Shown here: piece after piece, positions 1 to 9,005 of the stretch
Layout: each line of letters opens with the position of its first letter
How positions within the stretch are numbered: the first letter of the stretch is position 1
Assembly: GCA_030425425.1 (NCBI GenBank)
Contig: JAUIAO010000006.1
Location: forward strand, 1 to 64,000
Origin: Bacteroidia bacterium
Lineage (GTDB): Bacteria > Bacteroidota > Bacteroidia > Cytophagales > Cyclobacteriaceae
Direction: 5' to 3'
Length of the DNA: 64,000 nt
Made by a program: the position numbers and the translations under genes
The notes under the pieces: model-generated
Told to the model about the DNA's origin: nothing
Database searches by the model: none
What the model saw: the letters and a program-made list of their open reading frames with translations, nothing else

Positions 1-165
1 TGTTCGTCAAATCCATATTTTGCCGTAAGCTTCCTTCGGATTCTGAATTGCTTCAGACACCCTTGCCTTAAGCTAACGATTCCTCTCCATCTGGGCTCGC
101 TCAGGACTTGGTTCAAAAAAAAAAAAAACCTCACCTTATAGATGAGAAAAGCGTGCATGGCGCAC
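1..165 (-). mobile_element. Group II intron, 5' end (partial, runs off the window)
   Basis: Read on the minus strand from position 165, the sequence opens with GTGCGCC, a typical group II intron 5' end. It continues with a GGTGAG segment, GTCCTGAGCGAGCC, GTTAGCTTAAGGCAAGGG, TGTCTGAAGC and GAAGGAAGCTTACGGCAAA, matching the usual domain I order of bacterial group II introns as I remember it. The first base lies directly behind the T-tract of the terminator at 166-192; terminators are the preferred target of class C introns. A run of 14 A (115-128, T on the intron strand) sits in a domain I loop. The reverse transcriptase and the 3' end would lie outside the window, so class and completeness are unknown. 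Confidence 0.75.
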
Positions 166-192
166 AAAAAAAACAGCGCCCTAAGGGCGCTG
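166..192 (-). terminator. Rho-independent terminator of the small gene at 223-408
   Basis: On the minus strand, CAGCGCCC and GGGCGCTG form a perfect 8-bp G/C-rich stem (174-192) followed by eight T (166-173). It sits about 30 bp after the stop codon of the upstream minus-strand gene, and the group II intron begins at the next base. Confidence 0.85.
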
Positions 193-222
193 GTGTGATT
201 TCATTTGATGTGATTTACTACT

Positions 223-408
223 CTAAGATTCGGCCTTGGCCTTTCTTTTGAGATTAAGAAACCGGTAGTGAAGATCATCCACTAGCCTTTCCAAATCTTC
301 CAACTCATCGAACTTTCGCTCTTTTCGCTTCTGCAACATTTCAAACTGTAAAGTCCTTAATTCTGACTCAATATGATGCAGATTTTTAGTTGTTGACAAA
401 TAATTCAT
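223..408 (-). CDS. Small hypothetical coiled-coil protein
   Basis: A 61-residue, very charged protein with no signal peptide or membrane segment. Residues about 10-58 are rich in Glu, Lys, Arg and Leu at helical spacing (IESELRTLQF, DELEDLERLVDDL), so it should be one long helix or helical hairpin. I do not recognise a family. The gene has its own promoter-sized upstream region and a strong terminator right behind it, which supports it as a real monocistronic gene. A role as a small structural or regulatory partner protein is only a guess. Confidence 0.6.
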   Translation of the reverse strand: MNYLSTTKNLHHIESELRTLQFEMLQKRKERKFDELEDLERLVDDLHYRFLNLKRKAKAES

Positions 409-855
409 ATTACGGGCGGTTTATATATGATTACTGATATAAGTCAATTCAAACTGGAATAACCACTAAGAATTGTCATATGAATTTACTTAAAACTTGT
501 GCTTCGTCCAACGATGTTTCGACGAGTTTGTTGAATTAATTTTTCACTTTTTCAACTTCTCAACCCTTAACTCTCAGGTTATCAATAGGTAAGATTTCAA
601 GATCAAATTTTTACTAGAGGTGTACTTTAGAATAGAACTATCGATAAAAATAATACAACTGCAAGGCGGAATAATACAATTAATAACCCATAGACGTAAT
701 ATTGATGTCTACGTACATGACTTTGTAAGATTCTCTAAAAACACGAAAAATAGAATTTTCTTTATCCTATCAAGATTTCCAGACTCGAAAACTCATGATG
801 ATCCAAACCAAAAGTCTTTAGTTGGTGTCTAGTTGATAAGACTTAATCTCAAAAT
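409..855. other. Intergenic region between divergent genes
   Basis: About 450 bp, AT-rich, between a minus-strand small gene and the plus-strand serpin gene, so it must hold both promoters. A 70-codon open frame at 620-832 has no family resemblance and is not called. I see no repeats, RNA gene or clear consensus promoter here. Confidence 0.5.
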
Positions 856-2115
856 ATGAAATTCAACCCTACTTTGATCAAATCCACTTCTATTTTCCTG
901 AGCACTATATTGATAGTTTTCTCTTGCAAAGATGATCAATCAAACAATGACAATAATGAACCTATTCTTCGTGCATTGTCTAATGACGAGCAAACGATCA
1001 TCACATCAGCAAACGATTTCAGTTTTGAGTTGCTAAAGATCGTCAGTAATTCTTACGAATCAGAAAATGTATTCATCTCTCCATTCAGTGTCAATGCGGC
1101 ACTTTCCATGACACTAAATGGAGCCAATGGAAACACAAAGGACTCCATCATTTACGCACTTGGACTGGAAGGACTTTCTGAGCAACAGATCAATCAAGCT
1201 TATCTGGATTTGACCACCTTTCTTTTAGGACTTGATAAAAAAGTGACATTTGATATCGCTAACAGCAATTGGTATGCTGAGAACCTAACCCTCAATTCAG
1301 CATTTCGGCAAACACTGTTAGACTATTATGATGCCGAAGTACGAGCGGTTGATTTCCGTGACACTAAGACAGTAGGTATAATCAATGATTGGGTGGAGGA
1401 AAAAACCAATGATAAAATTAAGGACTTGATTTCTGAATTAGATCCTATGATTATCATGGTGTTGGTGAATGCTGTTTACTTTAATGCTGAATGGACAGTA
1501 AAATTTGATAAAGATGATACCCAAGATCAGCTTTTTTATCTGGAAAACGGAACTTCAATAATGACCCCAATGATGCATAATGAGTCAACTATTGTTACTG
1601 CTCAAAATGACCAGATGCGATTAATTGACGTACCTTATGGAAATGGTCAGTTTCGATTCACCATTGTGATGTCTGCATATTCTACTGACAATGAAAATTA
1701 TCAAAGCTTGAATGATATCATAGGAGGTTTGAATTCTCAAGTTCTAAATACGCTACTCGAAAACGGAAATGAAATGGAAATGGATCTTTATCTCCCCAAA
1801 TTCACGTTTGAGTTTAAAACAGAATTGAGGGAAGTATTGGAGGAAATGGGAATGGGCATTGCTTTTACTGAAAATGCGGATTTTAAAAATCTCTTTGAAG
1901 AATCATCAGAAGCATCCATAGATGAAATAATCCACCAATCATATATTGATGTAAATGAAAAAGGTACTGAAGCAGCTGCTGCAACTGCTATTGTGATTAA
2001 GACCACTTCTTTAGGACCAATAGCAAATGTTAACCAACCATTTGCTTACTTAATCAGAGAACAACATTCAAATACAATTTTATTCTCTGGAAAAATGTTG
2101 AACCCAGAAGAATAA
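856..2115 (+). CDS. Serpin-family protease inhibitor lipoprotein
   Basis: A 419-residue serpin, close to the usual length of the fold. The N-terminus is a lipoprotein signal (ILIVFSC, then KDDQ), so it should be anchored to a membrane, probably facing the periplasm or cell surface. The reactive-centre hinge GTEAAAATA is at residues 370-378; its small residues at P12-P9 are what inhibitory serpins need. Counting from the hinge places the scissile bond near Thr384-Ser385. The C-terminal serpin signature NQPFAYLIRE follows, with ILFSGKMLNP at the end. Serpins trap serine or cysteine proteases covalently; a Thr at P1 hints at an elastase-like target, but the target is inference. It stands alone, upstream of a TonB receptor. 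Confidence 0.93.
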   Translation: MKFNPTLIKSTSIFLSTILIVFSCKDDQSNNDNNEPILRALSNDEQTIITSANDFSFELLKIVSNSYESENVFISPFSVNAALSMTLNGANGNTKDSIIYALGLEGLSEQQINQAYLDLTTFLLGLDKKVTFDIANSNWYAENLTLNSAFRQTLLDYYDAEVRAVDFRDTKTVGIINDWVEEKTNDKIKDLISELDPMIIMVLVNAVYFNAEWTVKFDKDDTQDQLFYLENGTSIMTPMMHNESTIVTAQNDQMRLIDVPYGNGQFRFTIVMSAYSTDNENYQSLNDIIGGLNSQVLNTLLENGNEMEMDLYLPKFTFEFKTELREVLEEMGMGIAFTENADFKNLFEESSEASIDEIIHQSYIDVNEKGTEAAAATAIVIKTTSLGPIANVNQPFAYLIREQHSNTILFSGKMLNPEE

Positions 2116-2184
2116 ATTTTTCATCATTTTTCAAACCAGAAAAGCTTTTTTCAGTTTAGGTGATGTTCCAAATACAATGCCCCA

Positions 2185-4545
2185 ATGAAAAAGCCTATTT
2201 TTTTTATACTATCAGGTCTTCTTAGTCTTCAGCTTATTGCTCAATCAGGAACCCTCTCGGGTAATATCACAGATTCCAAAACTGGAGAACCACTAATAGG
2301 CGCTACAGTGAGACTAGATGGCACGGATATCGGTGCTGCAACTGACTTTGAAGGAAATTATACCATCAAAGACATACCAACCAAAACATACAACCTTACC
2401 GCTTCTTACATCGGATATCAGGATCAAACAAAATACAATGTGGTCATCCGGTCTGAAGGAAACTATGACATTAACTTCCAACTGGATGAAAATATCTCTG
2501 AACTCACAGAAGTAGTCGTTACCGCTAATCCATTTGAAAAACTGGAAGAAACTCCACTTTCAATACAAAAGTTAAGTCAAGAGGAAGTAGCAGCATATCC
2601 GGGAGGAAATAACGACATTGCCAAAGTAGTTCAGTCTTTACCAGGAGTTTCTGGGTCAGTAGCGGGGTTTAGAAATGATGTGATCATAAGAGGTGGAGCA
2701 CCGAATGAAAATGTTTACTATCTCGACGGTGTAGAAATTCCTAATATCAACCATTTTTCTACTCAAGGAAGTGCCGGTGGGCCGGTCGGATTACTTAATG
2801 TTTCCTTTTTCGAAGGTGTGTCATTGACTACCAGCTCTTTTGGAGCTCAGTATGACAATGTGCTATCGGGCGTACTTCAGTTTGATCAGAGAAATGGTAA
2901 CTCGCGGGAGTTTGTAGGCAATGTCCGTGTAGGTGCCAGTGAATCCGCCTTAACAGTTGAGGGCCCGCTCTTCAAAAAAGATCAGGAAACCAGCAATACA
3001 ACTTTTATTGCTTCCGTCAGAAGATCATATCTGCAGTTTCTTTTTCAGGCCATTGGCCTCCCGTTTTTACCTGATTATTGGGACTATCAATATAAGGTCA
3101 ACCACAAAATAGATGAGTACAACGACATTTTCATTACGGGTGTTGGGTCAATTGACGATTTATCCATCAACGAAATGGATGATCTGGATCCTGAACAAAA
3201 AGCAATTCAGGAACAGATTCCGGTAATCACTCAACGTACCAATACCATGGGGATTTCATGGAAGCACAGGTTCAAGGATAAGTCTGGCTTTATGCAAACT
3301 ACTCTGAGCAATAACATGCTCAAGAATACTTTTTTCAGATATCAGGATAATGTCAACCAGACCGGTCTCTATTTCCAAAATGACAGTAAGGAGCAAGAAA
3401 CCAAGCTGAGATACCGAATAACCAAATTCATGGGTAAATGGACCACCTCTTACGGATTTAGTGTTCAAAACGTTGATTATTCTAATATCAGTCAAAATCT
3501 GGTTAATAACTTCAGTTATAATACAGGAATTAATTTCTTTCGATATGGAGTCAATGCGCAGACCTCCGCAAAGTTGCTAAAAGATCGACTTGGAGTGTCT
3601 TTTGGTCTGAGAATGGATGGAAATGATTTTATGGATTCAGGTAATGAAATTTATCGAACATTGAGTCCACGAGCTGCATTGAGTTATAAGCTGACGAATA
3701 CAGGAAAATGGACTGCTAACATGTCTATTGGAAGATATTATAAAATACCACCATACACTATCCTAGGGTTTCAAGATAATGCAGGCGCATTTTTCAATAG
3801 CTCCACTAATTACATCCAGAGTGATCATTTTGTAGCGGGTATAGAATACCTGATCAATAAATCTTCAAGATTTACAGTGGAAGGTTTTTTGAAGCTATAT
3901 GATGATTATCCTGTTTCTATCACAGACAGTGTATCCATAGCTAATAAAGGTGCAGGTTTTGAAGTGTTAGGTAATGAACCGGTATCCAGTGCAGGAAAAG
4001 GAAAAACATACGGTTTGGAATTCCTTTATCAACAAAAATTCAATGGAAAATACTACGCTATTGTTTCCTATACCCTTTACAAAAGCCTTTTTACAGGATT
4101 CGACAGATCAAACTTTCAGCCTTCAGCCTGGGACAACAGGCACATTCTCTCTCTGACCGGAGGCTATAAATTCAAAAAGAATTGGGAAATCAGCTCACGA
4201 TATAGATTCCTGGGTAAAGCTCCTTATGCTCCTACTGATCAGGATGCCACATTGGCCAATTATCCTGCTGTGATTAAAGATTACGATGATTTTGGCACTC
4301 AGCGATTAGATCCATTTAGTCAACTTGACTTGAGAGTGGATAAGAAATTTAATTTTGAAAAGTTTAGTCTGGATCTCTATCTGGACATTCAGAACGTCCT
4401 GAATCAAAGTACTCCTAGTGAACCTAATTTTGGACTTGACAGAGATGATAATGGTGACGTTATTCCACCTGCCACCTTAATCAGAGTAGATACAGAAGAT
4501 AACAGCAGTGTACTGCCATCCATAGGAATCGTACTCAACTTTTGA
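2185..4545 (+). CDS. TonB-dependent outer-membrane receptor with CarboxypepD_reg-like domain
   Basis: A 786-residue outer-membrane receptor. It has a cleavable signal peptide (about 1-20, ending LIAQ), then a CarboxypepD_reg-like beta-sandwich (about 22-105, with GTLSGNITDSKTGEPLIGA), then a plug domain (about 110-225, with VYYLDGVEIPNINHF) and a C-terminal beta-barrel ending in a strand with terminal Phe. Energised by TonB/ExbBD, such proteins import a bound ligand. There is no SusD partner next to it, so glycan uptake is not implied; the ligand could be a siderophore, peptide or other compound. It lies 69 bp after the serpin gene on the same strand and may be co-transcribed, but no functional link is known. 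Confidence 0.9.
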   Translation: MKKPIFFILSGLLSLQLIAQSGTLSGNITDSKTGEPLIGATVRLDGTDIGAATDFEGNYTIKDIPTKTYNLTASYIGYQDQTKYNVVIRSEGNYDINFQLDENISELTEVVVTANPFEKLEETPLSIQKLSQEEVAAYPGGNNDIAKVVQSLPGVSGSVAGFRNDVIIRGGAPNENVYYLDGVEIPNINHFSTQGSAGGPVGLLNVSFFEGVSLTTSSFGAQYDNVLSGVLQFDQRNGNSREFVGNVRVGASESALTVEGPLFKKDQETSNTTFIASVRRSYLQFLFQAIGLPFLPDYWDYQYKVNHKIDEYNDIFITGVGSIDDLSINEMDDLDPEQKAIQEQIPVITQRTNTMGISWKHRFKDKSGFMQTTLSNNMLKNTFFRYQDNVNQTGLYFQNDSKEQETKLRYRITKFMGKWTTSYGFSVQNVDYSNISQNLVNNFSYNTGINFFRYGVNAQTSAKLLKDRLGVSFGLRMDGNDFMDSGNEIYRTLSPRAALSYKLTNTGKWTANMSIGRYYKIPPYTILGFQDNAGAFFNSSTNYIQSDHFVAGIEYLINKSSRFTVEGFLKLYDDYPVSITDSVSIANKGAGFEVLGNEPVSSAGKGKTYGLEFLYQQKFNGKYYAIVSYTLYKSLFTGFDRSNFQPSAWDNRHILSLTGGYKFKKNWEISSRYRFLGKAPYAPTDQDATLANYPAVIKDYDDFGTQRLDPFSQLDLRVDKKFNFEKFSLDLYLDIQNVLNQSTPSEPNFGLDRDDNGDVIPPATLIRVDTEDNSSVLPSIGIVLNF

Positions 4546-4697
4546 CACACAAATACAGATTCTCTACAGGATTAACAGGTATTTTAACCAAAAAATGGAT
4601 TGAAGTTTAGGAATATCATGTTATACCTGTAACAAATCATTTTTTGAATGCAACAATTCCTCTAACTTGTATCCAGTGGTTTTTAATTTTTGAAGTT

Positions 4698-5345
4698 ATG
4701 AAAAGCAATTTCCTTCCATACGTCTTTTTGTTATTGTTCTTTTTTAGCATTCTATATGTAATACAAATGTTTCAGGTTGGCTATACTTCGGAACATGCTT
4801 CACTGAATAATGCGGCGGTTGAGCCAGATTTGTATATGCAAAATGCCCGTCATTATGCTAAAGAAGATTTTCTCGTCGATCGGACTTTAAAGCATCTAAA
4901 AAAATCTATAGAATCAATCAGAAAAATAGAGGAAGATATAGATATGAACAGCCAGGAATCTGTAGATGATGCTGTTGAGAATCTGGAACGTTTGTATTAT
5001 AAAATATTGGGCGATTCGGCATTCACAGATGACCTGAATCAGGCTTTTGAATATGCATTGAATACTTTGACATTGGCCGAATTACGAGTGTCTGAAAAGT
5101 ATGCGGAAAGCAACAACATGGAAATGGCAACAATTGCGCTTAATTATGCAAAAATGCACCTAAAAAGTGCCAGCCAATTTTCCAACCACCCTGACCTGGA
5201 CAAAGAACATCACGTGTATGCTGAGTTAGATTCTATTATTGAGGACGGAACAATTCCTCCTGTAATCATCATTGAGAAAATTGATAAAATGATCTCTGAG
5301 ATGGATTCTATAATTATTTCAGAAAAGCAAAAGAGCCATCATTAA
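4698..5345 (+). CDS. Hypothetical membrane-anchored helical protein
   Basis: I choose the ATG at 4698 (MKSNFLPYVFLLLFF) because it gives a clean N-terminal hydrophobic anchor; the open frame itself extends upstream to 4644. The 215-residue product has one N-terminal membrane segment (about 5-25) and a long soluble part predicted to be mostly helical, with TPR-like alternation (ALNTLTLAELRVSEKYAE, ALNYAKMHLKSASQF). It may be a tethered helical scaffold in the periplasm. I recognise no family. Its stop codon overlaps that of the convergent epimerase gene by four bases (5342-5345). Confidence 0.6.
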   Translation: MKSNFLPYVFLLLFFFSILYVIQMFQVGYTSEHASLNNAAVEPDLYMQNARHYAKEDFLVDRTLKHLKKSIESIRKIEEDIDMNSQESVDDAVENLERLYYKILGDSAFTDDLNQAFEYALNTLTLAELRVSEKYAESNNMEMATIALNYAKMHLKSASQFSNHPDLDKEHHVYAELDSIIEDGTIPPVIIIEKIDKMISEMDSIIISEKQKSHH

Positions 5346-6382
5346 CGATGACCATATAGGTCAAGATACCACTGTACAAAGTGATGAACACCTTCTTTGA
5401 TTGTTGTTTTTGGTTGATAGCCTACGGCTTCAGATAATTCTGAGGTATCTGCATAGGTACTCACTACATCACCATCTTGCATTGGCATGAAGTTCATTTT
5501 TACTTCTTTGCCCAATTCTTTTCCTAAAATCTCAATAAAATCCATCAGCTGTACAGGCTCGCTATTTCCGATATTAAAAACGCGATAAGGAACCGAATTG
5601 TGATTAGGCTCTGGAACGGCGCTGAGCACTTTAAAAACGCCATCAACAATATCATCTACATAAGTGAAATCACGTGCCATTTTACCATTATTGTACACAT
5701 TGATAGGATCACCGTTCAAAATGGCCTTGGCAAAAAGCATTGGAGCCATATCTGGTCTACCCCAAGGGCCATACACCGTAAAGAATCTCAATCCTGTGGT
5801 TGGAATACCAAACAAGTGACTATAAGTATGCGCCATGAGTTCATTACTCTTTTTAGTGGCAGCATAGAGGCTAGCAGGCTGATCTACCTTGTGATTTACA
5901 GAAAATGGCTGTTCTTTATTCAACCCATAAACACTGGAGCTACTGGCATAAACCAAATGCTGAACCGGAAACTTGCGACATGCCTCCAGAATGTTGTTAA
6001 ACCCGACTACATTTGATTGTATATAAGCATTCGGATTATCAATGCTATAGCGCACTCCTGCCTGAGCTGCTAAATGAATTACGCGATCAAACGAATTTTG
6101 CTGAAATAATTCAATGAGAGATTTCTCATCGGTCAGATCTAATCGAATAAACTCAAACCGATCATTTTTTTTACTCTTTATAGACTGATTATATCGTACA
6201 AAATCAGGGTGAATCCCCAATGCTTTCAGTCGCTCAAACTTCAAAGTCATGGGGTAATAGTCATTGATATTATCCAATCCAACAACCTGATAATCTGTTT
6301 CAGCAAGCAATTTTTGTGTCGTATGAAAACCGATAAATCCGGCTACTCCAGTTACTAGGACTTTATGCTTCATAATATTCAA
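5342..6382 (-). CDS. NAD-dependent epimerase, probably UDP-glucuronate 4-epimerase
   Basis: An extended short-chain dehydrogenase of 346 residues. The Rossmann NAD motif is TGVAGFIG (Gly12, Gly15, Gly18). Catalytic residues are a Ser in ASSSSVYG (147-153) and Tyr173/Lys177 in YAATK. The segment NDYYPMTLKFERL after the first strand and RFFTVYGPWGRPDM are characteristic of the UDP-glucuronate 4-epimerase (CapI-like) branch, which makes UDP-galacturonate for surface polysaccharides. It heads a region rich in glycosyltransferases, which fits. The start could also be the ATG at 6373 (MKHKVLVTG). A promoter-like pair is at 6396-6426. Confidence 0.88.
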   Translation of the reverse strand: MNIMKHKVLVTGVAGFIGFHTTQKLLAETDYQVVGLDNINDYYPMTLKFERLKALGIHPDFVRYNQSIKSKKNDRFEFIRLDLTDEKSLIELFQQNSFDRVIHLAAQAGVRYSIDNPNAYIQSNVVGFNNILEACRKFPVQHLVYASSSSVYGLNKEQPFSVNHKVDQPASLYAATKKSNELMAHTYSHLFGIPTTGLRFFTVYGPWGRPDMAPMLFAKAILNGDPINVYNNGKMARDFTYVDDIVDGVFKVLSAVPEPNHNSVPYRVFNIGNSEPVQLMDFIEILGKELGKEVKMNFMPMQDGDVVSTYADTSELSEAVGYQPKTTIKEGVHHFVQWYLDLYGHR

Positions 6383-6395
6383 TTCTATTCTATCA

Positions 6396-6426
6396 CAATA
6401 ATACCTCTTATTTAAAAATCACCAAC
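6396..6426 (-). promoter_or_regulatory. Bacteroidota-type promoter of the epimerase gene
   Basis: On the minus strand, GTTG (6423-6426) and TATTATTG (6396-6403) are separated by exactly 19 bp, matching the Bacteroidota -33/-7 pattern TTG-N19-TAnnTTTG with one mismatch in each box. Transcription would start near 6391, close to the ATG at 6382. Confidence 0.45.
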
Positions 6427-6793
6427 CCATTTTGAGATATTTGAGCAATGTGTAGAGGGTGTTGTTGTCAAATTCATTGTTTAGGGTAGGCTCCCTTATA
6501 TTTACGGATGATGACATTCGGCGTAAAAATGAACGGTTATGCTAATAGTATATAGCGGTACTTTACTTCATTAAGGATTGCCATTAGAAATCGCTATTTC
6601 ACTTTAGATTCTTGAATTCTATAACTTTTCAATCGCTCAAATATCGCTCACTTCTTAACAATTCTCACACCAAATTTGTAAGAGATTAAGTATTTAAAAA
6701 TAATTTTACATAAAGATTTGTCATGAACAGTACCAATAATATCTTTTGGTATAAGTCTGCATTACAACATTTTAATGTTTTCATATCATAAAT
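6427..6793. other. Intergenic region before the glycosyltransferase genes
   Basis: About 370 bp of AT-rich sequence between divergent genes. It should hold the promoter for the GT90 gene at 6794. An ACCAA/TTGGT inverted repeat (around 6730-6752) lies in the last 70 bp and could be an operator, but nothing else supports this. No gene or RNA was recognised. Confidence 0.4.
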
Positions 6794-7789
6794 ATGCTAA
6801 ATTCAAATTCATCAAATGAACACTGGCTTGATCCGAAAGAACGAATCGAATATTATCTTAATTATCAGTCATTTTTTGATTTAAACCTCGATCATCTTCA
6901 TGACCTTCTGGAGAAAAACCAAAAGTTGAGAAGTGAATTTAAGGTGATATCATATGATGATTATAAAGGCAGTCTAATTAATAGCTACTGCAGATATATC
7001 ATGCCTTTGCCCATGATTAGGGAATTAAGAGCACTTCCTTATTATTCAAAGTACAGAAACTTGCATTCCTTGATTGATTTTCTACGCCCATTCTATAATA
7101 TACCCTCAGAGGTCGTTTCGTTCAAATTCCCCATCTATTATGGAGAAGACAGAGAAACTGGCACATTTCCCATTATTCGAAAATCCAGAAAGGCTGATGA
7201 CAAAAAAAGTATTTTATATGATCTTCGATCATTGAGATATAACACACCTTGTATCGAAGTTAACAACTCTGATCATAATTGGAATCTAAAAAAAAATGAT
7301 GTGGTATGGCGTGGTGCCACTACCGGGCAAGAGACGCGGGAGGGTTTTGTAAAAAAGTACTTTGATCAATACGATATTGGTTTTTCCAATGTCAAACAAA
7401 AACCTCATTTGTCCTCGTATTTGAAGCAAAAATTAAGTATATCACAACAGTTAAAATACAAGTTTATTGTAAGCTTACAGGGAAATGACTTAGCGAGTAA
7501 TATCAGATGGGTATTACTGAGTAATTCTGTTCCAATTATGCCTAAACCTTTATGGGTTGGCTGGACTATGGAAAACAAACTTGTACCTAATGTACATTAT
7601 CTTGAGTTAAATAATGATTTGTCTAACCTGGAAGAACTGCTTGATTGGGCCGAAATTAATGATAAAGCATGCCAGGAAATTGCAAATAATGGAAAATTAT
7701 ATGTTTCTCAATTTTTAGACAGGCAATATGATGACAAAATTAGAATGTTGCTTCTAGAAGAGTATGCTTCTAGAGTTAATATCATTTGA
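6794..7789 (+). CDS. Glycosyltransferase family 90 (CAP10/LpsA-like) protein
   Basis: A 331-residue cytoplasmic protein. The central part carries the hallmark of GT90/CAP10 enzymes: VVWRGATTGQETREGF around residues 172-187 and, further on, KYKFIVSLQGNDLASNIRW followed by LLSNSVPIMPK. Family members transfer xylose, glucose or galactose onto lipopolysaccharide cores or fungal capsule; here the donor and acceptor are unknown. It is the first of four same-strand genes (GT90, GT4-like, DUF616, methyltransferase) with gaps of about 30-150 bp, probably one surface-glycan unit. Confidence 0.8.
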   Translation: MLNSNSSNEHWLDPKERIEYYLNYQSFFDLNLDHLHDLLEKNQKLRSEFKVISYDDYKGSLINSYCRYIMPLPMIRELRALPYYSKYRNLHSLIDFLRPFYNIPSEVVSFKFPIYYGEDRETGTFPIIRKSRKADDKKSILYDLRSLRYNTPCIEVNNSDHNWNLKKNDVVWRGATTGQETREGFVKKYFDQYDIGFSNVKQKPHLSSYLKQKLSISQQLKYKFIVSLQGNDLASNIRWVLLSNSVPIMPKPLWVGWTMENKLVPNVHYLELNNDLSNLEELLDWAEINDKACQEIANNGKLYVSQFLDRQYDDKIRMLLLEEYASRVNII

Positions 7790-7941
7790 AATGATAATAC
7801 TGATTTTCTTGCAGCATTTTTGAAAAATAGTACTACTTCACAATTAATGAATCAAACTCTACTTTAATGATTATGTTCAATTGGTAAAAGTAGCAGTGAT
7901 AACAAGTAATAAATTCTTTATAGTTAATAAAATATCATCTA

Positions 7942-8973
7942 ATGATTAGGAGAGTGATTTGGTTTCCTACCGGGTCAAGGGCTAAATCCAGCTCAAGAAT
8001 TCAAGTTTATAATATCCACAATAAGCTTCTTGAATTGGGCTATAATAGCGTATTGGGGTATGAGCCAAAAAGAACTATATGGCACTTACCTCTATTAAAT
8101 TCTGACATCAAGGGTCTAGATCTGCGATCTGATGATTTAGTCATTATTCAAAAATTTAAGAAGAGGACCATTAAAACCGTCATTAAGAAATTAAGAAAAA
8201 GCCGGGCAAAGATTGGTTATATTGACTGTGATGAACCAATAGCCAAACCAATTGCCAAAAAAGTAGATTTTGTTATTGTTCCTTCTCGACACTTGATGGA
8301 AAGATATCAGTCGATTGGTGCTAAATGCTTTTACATACCAGATTGCCCAGAAAGATTCCTGAAACCAAACCCCAAACCTAAAATAAACTCCGTTCTAAAA
8401 TGCGTTTGGTTTGGGAATTATAGTAATTCTAAATGGAAAGAAGTACTGTTCTTTCAAAGACTCTTGAAAGAATACAAAATTAATAATTGGACATTTGAAA
8501 CTATTTCCAATACAAGAAAAGCCACAAAAAGATGGAATAGATCTTCCTTTGAGGAATTGACTAAATATGATCTTGTAGTTATCCCCGTTCCCGACATCAC
8601 CGAGGATTATAAGGTCAAATCAGCTAATCGTCTTCTTCAATCTATGGCTCTTGGTTTACCAATATTATCTTCACCGGTCCCTGAGTATCTTCACATAATT
8701 GATGCAAACAAGCTCAATAATATAATTTGTGAAACCCCAATTAACTGGAAGGAAATGCTTAGCTATTTTGAGTCTTCAGTGAACCGCAATATAGCATTGA
8801 ATAAAAATTATGAGGTAGCAATTTCATATCATCTTGACCGTATAATTTATACTTGGATCGATATTTTTGAACTTAAAAAAGAAGGAATAAAAAAGGAAAC
8901 CAATAAGAAAGTGCTGGAAAAAATTAGAACCCGTGCGCGACTCTTAGGGTACGAAATTACCTTTAGTAAGTAA
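7942..8973 (+). CDS. Glycosyltransferase (GT4-like, GT-B fold)
   Basis: A 343-residue protein resembling GT-B glycosyltransferases. The N-terminus VIWFPTGSRAKSSSRIQVYN looks like the acceptor-side start of GT4 enzymes (small residues, then a conserved SR). The C-terminal half contains VKSANRLLQSMALGLPILSS followed by PVPEY, the region where GT4 enzymes bind the nucleotide-sugar donor, though without the usual EPFG motif. No membrane segment is visible. The position between a GT90 gene and a DUF616 gene supports a role in building a surface glycan. Donor and linkage cannot be told from sequence. Confidence 0.7.
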   Translation: MIRRVIWFPTGSRAKSSSRIQVYNIHNKLLELGYNSVLGYEPKRTIWHLPLLNSDIKGLDLRSDDLVIIQKFKKRTIKTVIKKLRKSRAKIGYIDCDEPIAKPIAKKVDFVIVPSRHLMERYQSIGAKCFYIPDCPERFLKPNPKPKINSVLKCVWFGNYSNSKWKEVLFFQRLLKEYKINNWTFETISNTRKATKRWNRSSFEELTKYDLVVIPVPDITEDYKVKSANRLLQSMALGLPILSSPVPEYLHIIDANKLNNIICETPINWKEMLSYFESSVNRNIALNKNYEVAISYHLDRIIYTWIDIFELKKEGIKKETNKKVLEKIRTRARLLGYEITFSK

Positions 8974-9005
8974 TTTAATGGTCCTATTGGTAATCAAAAC
9001 TTGAA

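Noticed and set aside
620-832. 70-codon open frame before the serpin gene
   Set aside because: No recognisable family, no clear start context and an AT-rich composition like the surrounding intergenic sequence.
5600-6016. 138-codon plus-strand frame inside the epimerase gene
   Set aside because: Opposite-strand shadow of a well-supported epimerase gene.
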